Assembly: GCF_009602435.1 (NCBI RefSeq)
Contig: NZ_VZDQ01000021.1
Location: forward strand, 1 to 64,000
Direction of reading: 5' to 3'
Source: Sediminibacillus terrae
GTDB lineage: Bacteria > Bacillota > Bacilli > Bacillales > Amphibacillaceae
DNA: 64,000 nt
The position numbers and the translations under genes are program-made. The notes beneath the pieces are model-generated. The model was not told the DNA's origin. It saw nothing but the letters and a program-made list of their open reading frames with translations, and did not search any database. Of this stretch, positions 33,538-42,369 are shown piece by piece (the stretch's first letter is position 1; the number at the start of each line of letters is the position of its first letter).

Positions 33538-34695
33538 TTACATGTTTCGCTCCAAAAACTTCTCCAGTCTGTTCAGTCCTTCTTCTAATGTGTGCAAATC
33601 ATAGGCATAAGAAAGACGCAGAAACCCTTGTCCCCCTTCTGAAAAAGCATCGCCTGGAACAAGAGCCAGCCCTGCTTCCTCAACTAATCTTGACGCTAAC
33701 TCATATGAGGAAATTCCATCTAGTTCTATACCGATGAAGAAATAAAAAGCCCCGTCAGGTTTGATGACGTTCAACCCCATATTCACCAGTCGTTCATATA
33801 CATAATCACGTCTTTTTCTATACTGATGTCTCATTTCAATAGGGTCTTGTCGACCGTTTTTCAATGCTGCTATTGCAGCATGCTGACTGATGGAGGTGGC
33901 ACAGGATACGTTATATTGATGAACTTTCAGTATATGTTGACATAGCCATGCGGGACACAGCAAGTAGCCGATGCGCCATCCAGTCATAGAGTGGGATTTT
34001 GACACGCCGTTGATTATGATGGTTTTCTCCCTGACTTGAGAAAATGTACCGAGTGAGATATGTTCATGCTCATATACGAGTTCACTGTAAATCTCATCTG
34101 CCAGAATAAAAATGTCTTTGTCAGCCAACAAATCGGCAATCTCCTGAAGTTCTTGCCTGTTAAGACTCATTCCCGTCGGATTGGAGGGATACGGGAGGAT
34201 GATACATTTTGTTTTATTCGTGATGTGCGTTTCAATCAAATCTTTCGTCAGTTTAAAAAAGTTTGGGCGAGTATCGACGTGGACAGGCGTTCCGCCCGCC
34301 AGGCGGATTAAGGGTTCGTACCCTGGATAAACAGGGGAGGGGAGGATCACTTCATCCCCTGTTTCGATAATCGTCCTCAAGGTAATATCGATTGCTTGGG
34401 AAGCCCCGACTGTGACGATGACTTCATTGCTCGGATTGTAGGATAACTGGTAATTATCTTTTGCGAAGTCGGTGATTGCCTGACGCAAAGGGAGCAAACC
34501 GGCGTTATGTGTGTAAGTTGTCTGATTTTGATCGATCGCTTGTATGCCGGCGTTTTTCACATGATCAGGAGTAGGGAAATCAGGCTGCCCGATTGTCAGG
34601 GAGACGATGTCCTGCTTATCACTTACCATGTTGAAAAACTTTCTGATTCCTGATATTTGCAAGGATTTTACTTGGTCATTTAGAAGATGTTCCAC
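33538..34695 (-). CDS. patA: N-acetyl-L,L-diaminopimelate aminotransferase (PatA-like)
   Basis: A 385-residue class I PLP aminotransferase. The cofactor lysine is in NGVSKSHSMTGWRIGYL, the PLP phosphate/ring contacts include PSNPTG and FILADEIYSELVYE, and the Arg that binds the substrate carboxylate is in FLRLSYA. Close to B. subtilis PatA, which makes N-acetyl-LL-DAP in the acetylase branch of lysine synthesis; dapH and dapL are 8 kb away. A strong GGAGG-type site with TCAGGAGGTCGG precedes the ATG. Confidence 0.85.
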   Translation of the reverse strand: MEHLLNDQVKSLQISGIRKFFNMVSDKQDIVSLTIGQPDFPTPDHVKNAGIQAIDQNQTTYTHNAGLLPLRQAITDFAKDNYQLSYNPSNEVIVTVGASQAIDITLRTIIETGDEVILPSPVYPGYEPLIRLAGGTPVHVDTRPNFFKLTKDLIETHITNKTKCIILPYPSNPTGMSLNRQELQEIADLLADKDIFILADEIYSELVYEHEHISLGTFSQVREKTIIINGVSKSHSMTGWRIGYLLCPAWLCQHILKVHQYNVSCATSISQHAAIAALKNGRQDPIEMRHQYRKRRDYVYERLVNMGLNVIKPDGAFYFFIGIELDGISSYELASRLVEEAGLALVPGDAFSEGGQGFLRLSYAYDLHTLEEGLNRLEKFLERNM

Positions 34696-34812
34696 ATTTC
34701 CGACCTCCTGAAAAGTTCTCTAATTGTTCACACAATTATGATAAATGCAAGGTATTATTTTAGTATAATGAGATAGAGAGAGAATCAATCAAGTATATAA
34801 GGGGTGATCGTT

Positions 34813-34941
34813 TTGCGAAATCGTCCTTCCGCTTTCACCGAACTGGTGAAGAGAAATAAAGAGGAGTTGTTAAAAAACCCTCAAGAAATGGCAAAAATGG
34901 AAAAGAAACTCGATGCAAAACAAATAAAAAGAACCAAATAA
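34813..34941 (+). CDS. FbpB/FbpC-family small basic protein
   Basis: A 42-residue basic peptide starting at TTG (MRNRPSAFTELVKRNKEELLKNPQEMAKMEKKLDAK), with the F-x-E-L-V-x-x-N-K-x-E-L-L core of the Fur-regulated basic protein family; B. subtilis FbpB assists the FsrA small RNA in iron-sparing. AAGGGGTGATC is the RBS. I see no convincing Fur box upstream, so iron control is not shown here. Confidence 0.7.
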   Translation: MRNRPSAFTELVKRNKEELLKNPQEMAKMEKKLDAKQIKRTK

Positions 34942-35036
34942 CCTGACTGGTAAACTGATGATACCATAATACAGAGTAATCTAAAACCAGAAAGGCCAAG
35001 GAACCGACATTGTCAAGGACAAAGGAATAAGCCAGG

Positions 35037-35084
35037 AAAACCGAACGTGCACCGATGCCAGCCCTCCGTGCCCGTTCGGTTTTT
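35037..35084 (+). terminator. terminator (CCGAACG family)
   Basis: AAAACCGAACG / CGTTCGGTTTTT arms around a loop containing an inner GCACCGATGCC/GGAG-like pair; ends in T-run. It lies in the otherwise empty gap 34942-35287 between the FbpB-like gene and patatin. Confidence 0.8.
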
Positions 35085-35287
35085 CCTTTGCTTTTTTTGT
35101 TGTTAGCTGGATAGGATCGTGATGGAACAACTATTTTCGCTTAAATTGGACGGTTTTTCCAGCGGATTTTCTTTTCCCCGCATTCCCCGTTTTTAATATT
35201 TGCTTGAAATGCATAAATTCGATATAATATTCCTATTTTGAACCTAGTAATTTCCAATTAAGCAAATTTGTCAAAGGATGTGTCTAT

Positions 35288-36163
35288 ATGATGCAGGAAG
35301 TCGGTTTGGTACTGGAAGGAGGCGGCATGAGAGGTGCCTATACAGCTGGGGTGTTAGATGCTTTTCATGACAGCGGGATTGTTTTCCCTTTTGTTGCAGG
35401 CGCTTCAGCTGGGGCTTGTAATGCTACTTCCTATGTAGCGGGGCAACGCGGGCGGAATTATAAAGTATTGGTCGAATATGGAAGCCATCCAGAGTATATC
35501 TCACTAAAAAGAGCTGTTACGAGGAAAGAGCTGTTCGGAATGGATTTTATTTTTGATGTTCTGCCGAATCAGCTTGTTCCTTTTGACTTCGCCTCTTTTT
35601 TTAACAGCAATATCCGTTTTGTGGTTAGCACCACTGATATCGACACGGGGGAACCAGTATACCATGATACTTTTCACTCGAATGAAGAATTACTTACTAT
35701 CATCCGTGCTTCCAGTTCCCTTCCCTTTGTCGCACCTAGCATCTCCGTACAAGGCAGGAATTTAATGGATGGAGGAATCGTTGATCCCATTCCCTTGCAG
35801 CCATCAATCGATGCGGGAAACCGTAAGCATGTAGTGGTGCTCACCCGAAATCAGGGCTATGTGAAAAAACCAATGAAATTTTCCTGGTTGTTGAAACGGT
35901 CATTTAAAGAACATCCTGCGCTTGTCACAGCCATGCAAAATCGATATAAACGGTACAATGAGATGGTGAAGCGGCTGGAAGAGATGGAAAGAAATGACCA
36001 AGTATATATTATTCGGCCGAAACAGCCATTGGAAGTAGGCAGAATCGAACGAAACAAGTCCAAATTGGATGCACTTTATCAGCAAGGTTATCAGGAAGGG
36101 AAACAGCAAGAAGAGGCGGTTATTCGCTTTGCCAGTCCTGTGGAAGAGCCTCTCATGTCCTGA
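35288..36163 (+). CDS. patatin-like phospholipase (YjjU type)
   Basis: A 291-residue patatin-fold acyl hydrolase. The oxyanion loop is LEGGGMRGAYTAGVL (about residues 8-22), the nucleophile Ser is in GASAG (GxSxG, about residue 40), and the dyad Asp is in MDGGIVDPIP. The arrangement matches the YjjU group of cytosolic patatins. The physiological lipid substrate is unknown. AAAGGATGTG precedes ATG 35288; the next codon is also ATG. Confidence 0.9.
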   Translation: MMQEVGLVLEGGGMRGAYTAGVLDAFHDSGIVFPFVAGASAGACNATSYVAGQRGRNYKVLVEYGSHPEYISLKRAVTRKELFGMDFIFDVLPNQLVPFDFASFFNSNIRFVVSTTDIDTGEPVYHDTFHSNEELLTIIRASSSLPFVAPSISVQGRNLMDGGIVDPIPLQPSIDAGNRKHVVVLTRNQGYVKKPMKFSWLLKRSFKEHPALVTAMQNRYKRYNEMVKRLEEMERNDQVYIIRPKQPLEVGRIERNKSKLDALYQQGYQEGKQQEEAVIRFASPVEEPLMS

Positions 36164-36224
36164 GAAGTATAAAGTCTGATGCAGGTGGATAGGCTGAAAT
36201 CAAAGGGAATGAAGAGGTGAGCCT

Positions 36225-36608
36225 ATGAACACTTGGATTGATAAATCTGAATTCGGTTTTACTTCCATCGTGAATAAAAATCAACTGCATACTTTAGGAA
36301 TTTCAGATGATTATTTGTATGTTATATTGGGTTTCGTCACTATTTTGATTTGTTTTTGGCTGATCAGGCCGTTGGTAAGGTTTATGGTTTTGCTGAAATG
36401 GGATGATTTAATAGCCTATCTGATCGGCGGAATATTGTTGCTGTCTTCCTTGCTGCTCCTTATTCGGCCAACTGGGGAAGGGGTCCAAGGTCGAGGCGGC
36501 CAGCTATCCTATCTTTTGCTCGGTTTTGTGTTGTTCGGAGCTTGTTTATGCGTGCTGAAAGTCATCAAAACGATGGTTAAACATTTTAATAAACAAGCCG
36601 GATCGTAA
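36225..36608 (+). CDS. three-helix membrane protein, unknown
   Basis: A 127-residue protein with helices near residues 31-48, 62-79 and 92-110, and a basic C-terminal tail. GAAGAGGTGAGCCT provides the RBS. It follows the patatin gene by 61 bp on the same strand and ends at a good terminator (36620), so the two may form a unit. No family is recognised. Confidence 0.6.
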   Translation: MNTWIDKSEFGFTSIVNKNQLHTLGISDDYLYVILGFVTILICFWLIRPLVRFMVLLKWDDLIAYLIGGILLLSSLLLLIRPTGEGVQGRGGQLSYLLLGFVLFGACLCVLKVIKTMVKHFNKQAGS

Positions 36609-36619
36609 TGGGAAACGGT

Positions 36620-36660
36620 AAAAAATTCCTTTCTGCAACATGGCGAAGAAAGGAATTTTT
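36620..36660 (+). terminator. terminator after the three-helix gene
   Basis: AAAAATTCCTTTCT / AGAAAGGAATTTTT long stem with T-run. Confidence 0.85.
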
Positions 36661-36873
36661 TATGGATTTATACCCCTTTTCATACTATAGAGGATATATG
36701 GTAGCCGTGTTGTTTATTTTCCGTTTGCAGTCTGTTTGATATTATTGAGGTATTGTATGACTCAGCCTGCTATGATGTCGTCAAAAAGAGAAGGGCCGAG
36801 TTTTTCTAAGATTGCATGACATTGGATGTGCTCGGCTTTGTTTTTATAGGAGATGGAAGAATCACGGCGTCTG

Positions 36874-37082
36874 TTATTCTTCCCCTGTGACGCCCATCTC
36901 CTTCTGCATGGCGGTGTGCCATTTAATCGCATTTTCTGCCAATTCCACCGGTGAAGTATCGGAGATTGTGATAAAACTAACTGCTTCTCTGTTTCTGTCA
37001 GTCTGTTAAAAGCGTCTTTAAGAGTGGAAGATTGATCCATATATTTATTCAGCTCATAGAGAAAATCCTGTAACTCCAGCAT
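36874..37082 (-). pseudogene. small conserved-looking gene with an internal frameshift
   Basis: A strong AAAGGAGG leads into MLELQDFLYELNKYMDQSSTLKDAFNRLTETE. Near 36985 natural-looking protein sequence continues only in another frame (EAVSFITISDTSPVELAENAIKWHTAMQKEMGVTGEE, stop at 36874). The unshifted frame turns into Arg/Cys-rich nonsense to 36762. The total of 209 bases is one short of a multiple of three, so a one-base deletion (or sequencing error) in CAGAGAAGCAG is likely. Intact length would be about 69 residues. Confidence 0.65.
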
Positions 37083-37157
37083 ACGAAAACCTCCTTTTAC
37101 AAAACCATTTCCGAATGGAAACCGAACTAAACCAATAAATCGCTCTCAGGTAAAACA

Positions 37158-37310
37158 AATGGTTCTCTGTCCAATGTATGGTGTGATTTTTAAAGCCACT
37201 AACTCCTTCTCGAAAGGCTCCTTCCATCAAAAAGGCTATTATTCTCAAGCCGCAGAGGAAATAAACTCGCTTTCCGCGAACGAACGTCCGAGCCTTCTCG
37301 CAAAGCCGCC
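37158..37310 (+). repeat. dispersed repeat family B, copy 1
   Basis: About 150 bp sharing ordered blocks with copies at 47095 and 54759: GGTTCTCTGTC, GGTGTGATTTT, CGAAAGGCTC, GGCTATT, GCCGCAGAGGAAATAAACTCGC, TTCCGCG(G/A)ACGAACG. It fills the gap 37083-37477 together with the terminator at 37390. No reading frame is plausible. Confidence 0.8.
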
Positions 37311-37389
37311 GCAGAGTCTCGGACGCCTGTTTTTTTAAAAGGTCTTGGCTTATTTCCTTTACTACGCACCATTTCACTCTAAAAAGGCA

Positions 37390-37439
37390 AAAACCGAAGG
37401 AACTCGAAGTCTAAAACATTCGAATTCCTTCGGTTTTTT
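37390..37439. terminator. bidirectional terminator of ykyB (CCGAAGG variant)
   Basis: AAAACCGAAGGAACTCGAA / TTCGAATTCCTTCGGTTTTTT arms; compensatory change of the CCGAACG stem to CCGAAGG/CCTTCGG. Confidence 0.85.
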
Positions 37440-37477
37440 ATGCTATGTGCCCATCAATCAGTTGAAGTCTTGGTTGG

Positions 37478-37951
37478 TCAGTGCTTTTTTTGTTTTCTTC
37501 GCGGCCGTCTTTCCCACTGGCCGAGTGAAGAGGGAGTATAATAAGAAGAAGGTTGTTTACGATCGGTTTCCTTTTTATCAGGAAAAGACCATCCCAAATA
37601 AGAGGAGAGTATTTTTTTCGCCTGCGTCAGGCTCATTTGCGGCTTCGGATTGCGAAAATCTTTGTCAGTCGCGCCAAGATGTTTCACTTCTTGGAAATCT
37701 TGTTTGGCAGGCGGGACATGAAAGTAAAAGTCGCTTACTTTGACCAGCAGTGTGGAGTGTTGCCGACTTAACTTCGGTCGGTCAGAGAAATGCAAGCCGA
37801 TTTTTTCGGCGTGTTTTTCCTCAAGCAATTTGTTGATTGCCTGCTTTTTCATATCGTACAACTGCCGGGGATTCGGGGCAGTCTTTGCATGGCGATTCAC
37901 AATGAACAGCGCTTTGGCAATATCATTCAGACTGTTCGTTTTGTTATTCAT
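37478..37951 (-). CDS. ykyB: YkyB-like protein
   Basis: A 157-residue basic cytosolic protein. The segment VNRHAKTAPNPRQLYDMKKQAINKLLEEKHAEKIGLHFSDRPKLSRQHSTLLVKVSDFYFHVPP is recognisable as the YkyB family of Bacillus. The tail is Lys/Arg-rich (RRPRRKQKKH). The function is unknown; the gene marks the start of the block syntenic with the B. subtilis ykyB-ykuV region. It is on the minus strand with the SCO and YkuE genes but spaced from them. Confidence 0.85.
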   Translation of the reverse strand: MNNKTNSLNDIAKALFIVNRHAKTAPNPRQLYDMKKQAINKLLEEKHAEKIGLHFSDRPKLSRQHSTLLVKVSDFYFHVPPAKQDFQEVKHLGATDKDFRNPKPQMSLTQAKKILSSYLGWSFPDKKETDRKQPSSYYTPSSLGQWERRPRRKQKKH

Positions 37952-38038
37952 ATAACTGTCCTCCTTTTCAACGAGTTAGAGGTAAATGGGAAATAATATC
38001 CGGGCCAGGGAGAAAACCCCGGCCTGATGGAAAGTCCC

Positions 38039-38617
38039 TTAGTTGCTCATTTTTTTAATGTCTTCTACTATTTTGTCCATTTGCGCTGCTTTAGTGCCAT
38101 CATAAGCTTTGATGGCATTTCCTTCCGGAGAAACCAAGTAAAAGCTTGTTGCGTGTAAATATTGATCGGAATCATCCAATTCTTCGACTAATGCTTTGAA
38201 TGAATTAATCGAGAACTCTTTTATTTCGGAAAATTCATATCCCGTAAGCAAGTCCCAATTGTCGAATTCGCCTCCGCGTTCTTTGCTATACTGTTTCAAC
38301 TTTTCAGGAGAATCGTGTTCTGGATCGATACTGAAAGAAACAAGACGTACATCCAGGTTTTCCTCTTTTAATTTATCCTGGAGACGAGCCATGTTAGCTG
38401 TCATTGGAGGACAAACTGTTTCACAGTTAGTGAATATCATATCAGCCACCCAAAACTGACCGTCCAAATCCTCTTTGGAAACTGTATTGCCATCTTGGTT
38501 TTTATAGGAAAAAGGTTCGACTTCATAGGAAAAGTCCCCTTCATATTTTGGTCCGCAGGCAGCCAAGAATAGCAGAGAAAAAATCCCTGCGGCCATTGTC
38601 ATCCTTTTTATGCTCAT
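38039..38617 (-). CDS. SCO1/SenC-family copper chaperone lipoprotein
   Basis: A 192-residue lipoprotein (lipobox FLAAC) with a thioredoxin fold. The copper site is C-E-T-V-C (FTNCETVCPPM, about residues 62-66) plus His in LHATSFYLV. SCO proteins load CuA of cytochrome c oxidase on the outer face of the membrane, and some act as thiol redox proteins. I start at 38617 (MSIKRM), about ten bases after GGAGG; the longer frame lacks a signal-like start. Confidence 0.9.
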   Translation of the reverse strand: MSIKRMTMAAGIFSLLFLAACGPKYEGDFSYEVEPFSYKNQDGNTVSKEDLDGQFWVADMIFTNCETVCPPMTANMARLQDKLKEENLDVRLVSFSIDPEHDSPEKLKQYSKERGGEFDNWDLLTGYEFSEIKEFSINSFKALVEELDDSDQYLHATSFYLVSPEGNAIKAYDGTKAAQMDKIVEDIKKMSN

Positions 38618-38721
38618 CTCCAAAAACCTCCGTGAATCCTTGATCTGTTTGTCCATCATTTTAGCATGGCTGGTTAAAAAATACTATGTCCGTTCTGTGA
38701 CGTATCTTTTTTAGCGTCGTG

Positions 38722-39573
38722 CTACTGTTTCGATTGTAGTTGAAAAAGAGTGATTTCAGGAGCACATAAAAAACGGTAGGGAAGCCTGGTGGTCCCTATC
38801 CCTCTGCTAACATACAACTGCAAGCGATCTCCAATCCGGTAATTCCCTTCAACATATTTCTCCGCGTAGGCGGGTGTGTAAATATGCCCGACCAATGGAA
38901 TTTGCACTTGCCCCCCGTGACTGTGCCCGGAAAACTGTACATCTATCGGATATTGTTTTGCTTTGTCCGCATAGTCCGGTTCATGAATCATCACCATCGT
39001 AAAAGCATCTGGATCGGTCCCTTCCAAAGCCTTACTCAAGTCAGGACGACCGAGCATCACATCGTCCACCCCTGCCAGGGTGATGGAGTCATCGCCTTTC
39101 GTCAAGATCGCATGATTGTTTTGTAAAAGCTTGAAGCCGCCGGCATCCATGGCTTCTCTTACTATTTCTGTCCCATAACCCCCGTGATCATGGTTGCCGT
39201 AAATCCAAAACTTTCCCTCCGGCCCATGGATTTTTTTCAAGACATTTTTTATCCTCTGATCCCATTCAAACTGATCCGGTTCATCTACTAAGTCTCCTGT
39301 GAACAAGACAATATCCGGGTCATGACTGTTGATTTCCGCTGATAGCTGGTCTAATTGCTCTAGTGAATAATGAAAACCGACATGTGTATCAGAAAACTGC
39401 AGTATTTTTAACCCATCGAAAGATTTAGGGATTTTATCAGAAGTGAGTGTTTCTTTATGAAGTTTGAGCATGCCAGGTTCTATCTCTCTGGCATAATAGT
39501 AGGTTCCTCCTCCCACACCGAACAATGCAAGGACAGAAGCTGCCATTTTTTTAAGGAATGATCTGCGGTTCAT
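38722..39573 (-). CDS. ykuE: Tat-exported metallophosphoesterase YkuE
   Basis: A 283-residue calcineurin-like phosphoesterase. The twin-arginine signal is clear (NRRSFLKKMAASVLALFGVGG). Metal-binding blocks are FSDTHVG, FTGDLVD, YGNHDHGG, MIHEPD and SGHSHGGQ, giving a dinuclear site. In B. subtilis YkuE is a known Tat (TatAyCy) substrate that stays with the cell wall. The length is normal. The substrate is not established. Confidence 0.92.
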   Translation of the reverse strand: MNRRSFLKKMAASVLALFGVGGGTYYYAREIEPGMLKLHKETLTSDKIPKSFDGLKILQFSDTHVGFHYSLEQLDQLSAEINSHDPDIVLFTGDLVDEPDQFEWDQRIKNVLKKIHGPEGKFWIYGNHDHGGYGTEIVREAMDAGGFKLLQNNHAILTKGDDSITLAGVDDVMLGRPDLSKALEGTDPDAFTMVMIHEPDYADKAKQYPIDVQFSGHSHGGQVQIPLVGHIYTPAYAEKYVEGNYRIGDRLQLYVSRGIGTTRLPYRFLCAPEITLFQLQSKQ

Positions 39574-39717
39574 CTATGTCCAAACCCTTCTTATGCTAGA
39601 TTAATCTAGTAGCATTATAGCATGGAATGGAAATTTTGCATGGACATAAAAAAAATGAAGTGATGTGGAAGGGTTTTCATAGGTTCTATGGAAATGTTTA
39701 AGGGAGGGGGGATAGGA

Positions 39718-40485
39718 ATGGAAAATGAGACAGTCATCATCACAGGAGGCTCCAGCGGGATGGGGAAGCATATGGCCAAACGAATGGTCGAAGGTGGAGC
39801 GAACGTAATGATTACAGGAAGAACGGAAAAAACTTTGCACGATACAGTGAAGGAATTGGAAAATGCCGGACAAGGCAAATCCGCCTATACAGTGATGGAT
39901 GTCAGAGAACCCGACGAGGTGACATCTTTGTTGGATAATACGATTTCAACTTTTGGAGGGGTAGATCATTTAATCAATAATGCTGCCGGAAACTTTGTAT
40001 GTGCAGCTGAAAAACTGTCCGTCAACGGCTGGAAAGCAGTAGTGGATATTGTTCTGAATGGAACTTTTTATTGCAGCCGGGAAATCGGTAAATACTGGAT
40101 CGAAAAGAAGCAAAAAGGGAGTATTATCAACATGGTGGCGACCTACGCATGGAACGCAGGGGCTGGGGTCATCCATTCGGCGGCCGCAAAAGCCGGGGTG
40201 CTTTCGATGACCCGGACACTGGCGGTCGAATGGGGGAGCAAACACGGTATCAGGGTGAATGCGATTGCCCCCGGTCCAATTGAGCGGACAGGAGGAGCTG
40301 AGAAACTGTTCGAATCTGAGAGTGCAACGCAAAAAACACTGGAATCTGTTCCGCTTCACAGGCTGGGGAAACCGGAAGAAATTGCAGAGCTGGCATATTT
40401 CCTTTGTTCGAAACATGCTGCCTATATCAATGGAGAAGTAGTGACCATGGATGGAGGGCAGTGGTTGAATAAACATCCTTTTTAA
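39718..40485 (+). CDS. fadH: 2,4-dienoyl-CoA reductase (FadH/YkuF)
   Basis: A 255-residue short-chain dehydrogenase for oxidation of unsaturated fatty acids with double bonds at even positions. NADPH site TGGSSGMGKHMA and TGRTEKTL (the Arg prefers NADPH), NNAAGNF loop, and S-A-A-A-K, where Ser replaces the usual SDR Tyr as in dienoyl-CoA reductases. I start at 39718 (MENETVIITGG) after GGGAGGGGGG. It is divergent from ykuE, as in B. subtilis where ykuE and ykuF are neighbours. Confidence 0.88.
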   Translation: MENETVIITGGSSGMGKHMAKRMVEGGANVMITGRTEKTLHDTVKELENAGQGKSAYTVMDVREPDEVTSLLDNTISTFGGVDHLINNAAGNFVCAAEKLSVNGWKAVVDIVLNGTFYCSREIGKYWIEKKQKGSIINMVATYAWNAGAGVIHSAAAKAGVLSMTRTLAVEWGSKHGIRVNAIAPGPIERTGGAEKLFESESATQKTLESVPLHRLGKPEEIAELAYFLCSKHAAYINGEVVTMDGGQWLNKHPF

Positions 40486-40718
40486 TTAATCCTTTCACAA
40501 TTTAAGGATAAATCACTTTCCATTACAGAAACTCAATAAAGTGCAGGAATAGAACTCTTTTGTTACCCTGGTGTTTCAGCAAAAAGCAGACAGGGAATAA
40601 TTCCGTTCATTCTTTGGCTGATGAGGGTTCGGGGCAGGTGTGGAGGAAGGATGAACGCTATTTGGAAAAGCTTGATTCATTTGCCCATACGATTCCAGCT
40701 CCGTATAATTTCAAAAAG
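40486..40718. other. gene-free gap after fadH
   Basis: No reading frame with an RBS, no repeat found; only the terminator beginning at 40719 is recognisable. Confidence 0.45.
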
Positions 40719-40770
40719 AAAAACCGGACGGATTCGATTGCTCAGGAAATCGAATCGTCGTCCGGTTTTT
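40719..40770. terminator. terminator between fadH and the hemolysin III gene (CCGGACG variant)
   Basis: AAAACCGGACGGATTCGATT / AATCGAATCGTCGTCCGGTTTTT arms; CCGGACG/CGTCCGG is a compensated variant of the common stem. T-runs on both strands suit convergent genes. Confidence 0.85.
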
Positions 40771-40805
40771 CTTTTGTCAGAATATGCGTTTGTCTCGGTA
40801 GCTTG

Positions 40806-41444
40806 TCAAACTAAATAAAAAATGACTGAAAAAAAGTGAAGGGCGGTTCCTGCCAAAACAAATAAATGCCAGATTGCATGGTGGAATTTAAATCCTCTCC
40901 ACATGTAAAAAACAGATCCGATTGTGTACAGGATACCGCCGACTACAAGCAGAAGCAGTCCGTTAAAATGAAGGTTCTCTACAAGCGTTTTCCAAGCGAA
41001 AACAATTTGCCAGCCGACGACAATATAACCGATAGTAGAAACGAACAAAAAACGTTTGACAAAAAAACATTTAAAAATCGTACCGGCGATCGCTATCCCC
41101 CAGACGATGCCGAACAAGGTCCAACCTAGCCAGCCTTTTACTGCCACAAATAAGAAAGGGGTATAGGATCCGGCGATAAAGAAATAAATGGAGGCATGGT
41201 CGAGAATTTCAAAAACATCTTTTCCCCGTCCTTTGGGTAAAGCATGGACAAAAGTCGAAGAAAAATATAGTAAAACCATCGTTGTGCCAAAGAGAGTGAA
41301 ACTTACCACATGCCAGACTGTTCCGTACTGCGTTGCATAAACAATCAGAGTTACCAGAGCAGCGATGCTGAATACGGCGCCGACTGCGTGTGTTATTGCG
41401 TTGGCGATCTCCTCGTTTTTTGAAAAAGTATGGGTTTGAGCCAA
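40806..41444 (-). CDS. hemolysin III / PAQR-family membrane protein
   Basis: A 212-residue protein with seven helices of the PAQR/hemolysin III family. Conserved polar residues: NAITHAVGAVFS (His), LYFSSTFVHALP, FEILDHASIYFFIAGSYTPF (Asp-His), and the late HAIWHLFVLAGTALHFFSV (paired His), which build a zinc site. Despite the name, haemolysis is not established for most members; a membrane hydrolase or membrane-homeostasis role is suspected. Confidence 0.9.
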   Translation of the reverse strand: MAQTHTFSKNEEIANAITHAVGAVFSIAALVTLIVYATQYGTVWHVVSFTLFGTTMVLLYFSSTFVHALPKGRGKDVFEILDHASIYFFIAGSYTPFLFVAVKGWLGWTLFGIVWGIAIAGTIFKCFFVKRFLFVSTIGYIVVGWQIVFAWKTLVENLHFNGLLLLVVGGILYTIGSVFYMWRGFKFHHAIWHLFVLAGTALHFFSVIFYLV

Positions 41445-41705
41445 ATTGATCGTCCTTCCACAGGGGGAATTGTCCCCAGCTTCGTTAATGTCCCTTTATT
41501 ATACACTTATTGCCGGATATTATAAAGAATAGCGTTTCAACCGGAGAAGTGAAGTGTAAATAGTAGGTGGCAGTTGTCGATTTTAGTCGGTAATTCCTCG
41601 TGGGCAATCAGGATGATGGAATGGTTTTCAAGACTCGATTGTGGTAAAATTATCTTGGATACGAAGCGTGAAACTCCTTCAACTGCTAAAAAGGAGTGTC
41701 AACAA

Positions 41706-42182
41706 ATGAACAGTACACAAAGCAAAGAAATGACAGAAATGGTAGTGGAAGATTTAATGATCCCTGCCGAGAAAGTAGCACATGTTCAAATGGGTAACCC
41801 CTTAGAGCATGCTCTGCTGGTACTGGTGAAATCTGGTTATTCGGCAGTGCCTGTGCTTGATGCTTCTTTCAAATTGCAGGGAACAATCGGCAAAACAATC
41901 ATTTTAAATGACATCCTCGGACTGGAACGGTTTGAAATGGAGAAATTATCAGTTACCACAGTCCGTGAAGTGATGAATACGGATATCCCGTGCCTAACCA
42001 AAGAAGATGATTTTTTAAAAGCATTAAAAGCGGTGATCAATCATCCTTTCATTTGTGTCGCTGATTCGCAGGGTTATTTCGACGGTATTGTGACAAGAAG
42101 ATCGATTTTAAAGCAGTTGAACAAAAATCTTCACGCAAGCAAGCATCCCCCGGTCACAGAGATGGTTAACGGGAAAAATTGA
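41706..42182 (+). CDS. cbpB: CBS-pair protein CbpB (YkuL), c-di-AMP binding
   Basis: A 158-residue cytosolic protein made of two CBS motifs (about residues 10-65 and 80-140; VVEDLMIPAEKVAHVQMGNPLEHALLVLVKSGYSAVPVLD and VREVMNTDIPCLTKEDDFLKAL). The counterpart DarB/CbpB binds c-di-AMP and controls the Rel (p)ppGpp enzyme in B. subtilis. AAAGGAGTG lies about eight bases before ATG 41706; the longer frame upstream is untranslated leader. Confidence 0.85.
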   Translation: MNSTQSKEMTEMVVEDLMIPAEKVAHVQMGNPLEHALLVLVKSGYSAVPVLDASFKLQGTIGKTIILNDILGLERFEMEKLSVTTVREVMNTDIPCLTKEDDFLKALKAVINHPFICVADSQGYFDGIVTRRSILKQLNKNLHASKHPPVTEMVNGKN

Positions 42183-42198
42183 AAATAATCGTCGGTTA

Positions 42199-42226
42199 GG
42201 GTTCTTGCTCCGTCAAGGGCCCTTTT
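42199..42226 (+). terminator. probable terminator of cbpB
   Basis: GGGTTCTTG / CAAGGGCCC stem with G-U pairs, then TTTTG. Confidence 0.5.
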
Positions 42227-42369
42227 GTATGCAAAGATTGCTGCATATTATCCTGCAAAAATGGAAAAAGTGTACAGGAAGCACGGCAAACAGAATAAAA
42301 TTCTTGTACCCTTATTTGAAAATTTGATAAAGTGTAAAGCAGAGTATGATAAAAATGGAGGGACAGTAA

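Noticed and set aside
34700-34812. Fur box upstream of the FbpB-like gene
   Set aside because: AT-rich sequence with ATTATGATAAATG only weakly resembles the 7-1-7 Fur site; not enough matches.
39970-40476. 168-codon antisense frame inside fadH
   Set aside because: It is the complement of a well-supported SDR gene; no RBS; Cys/His-rich composition.
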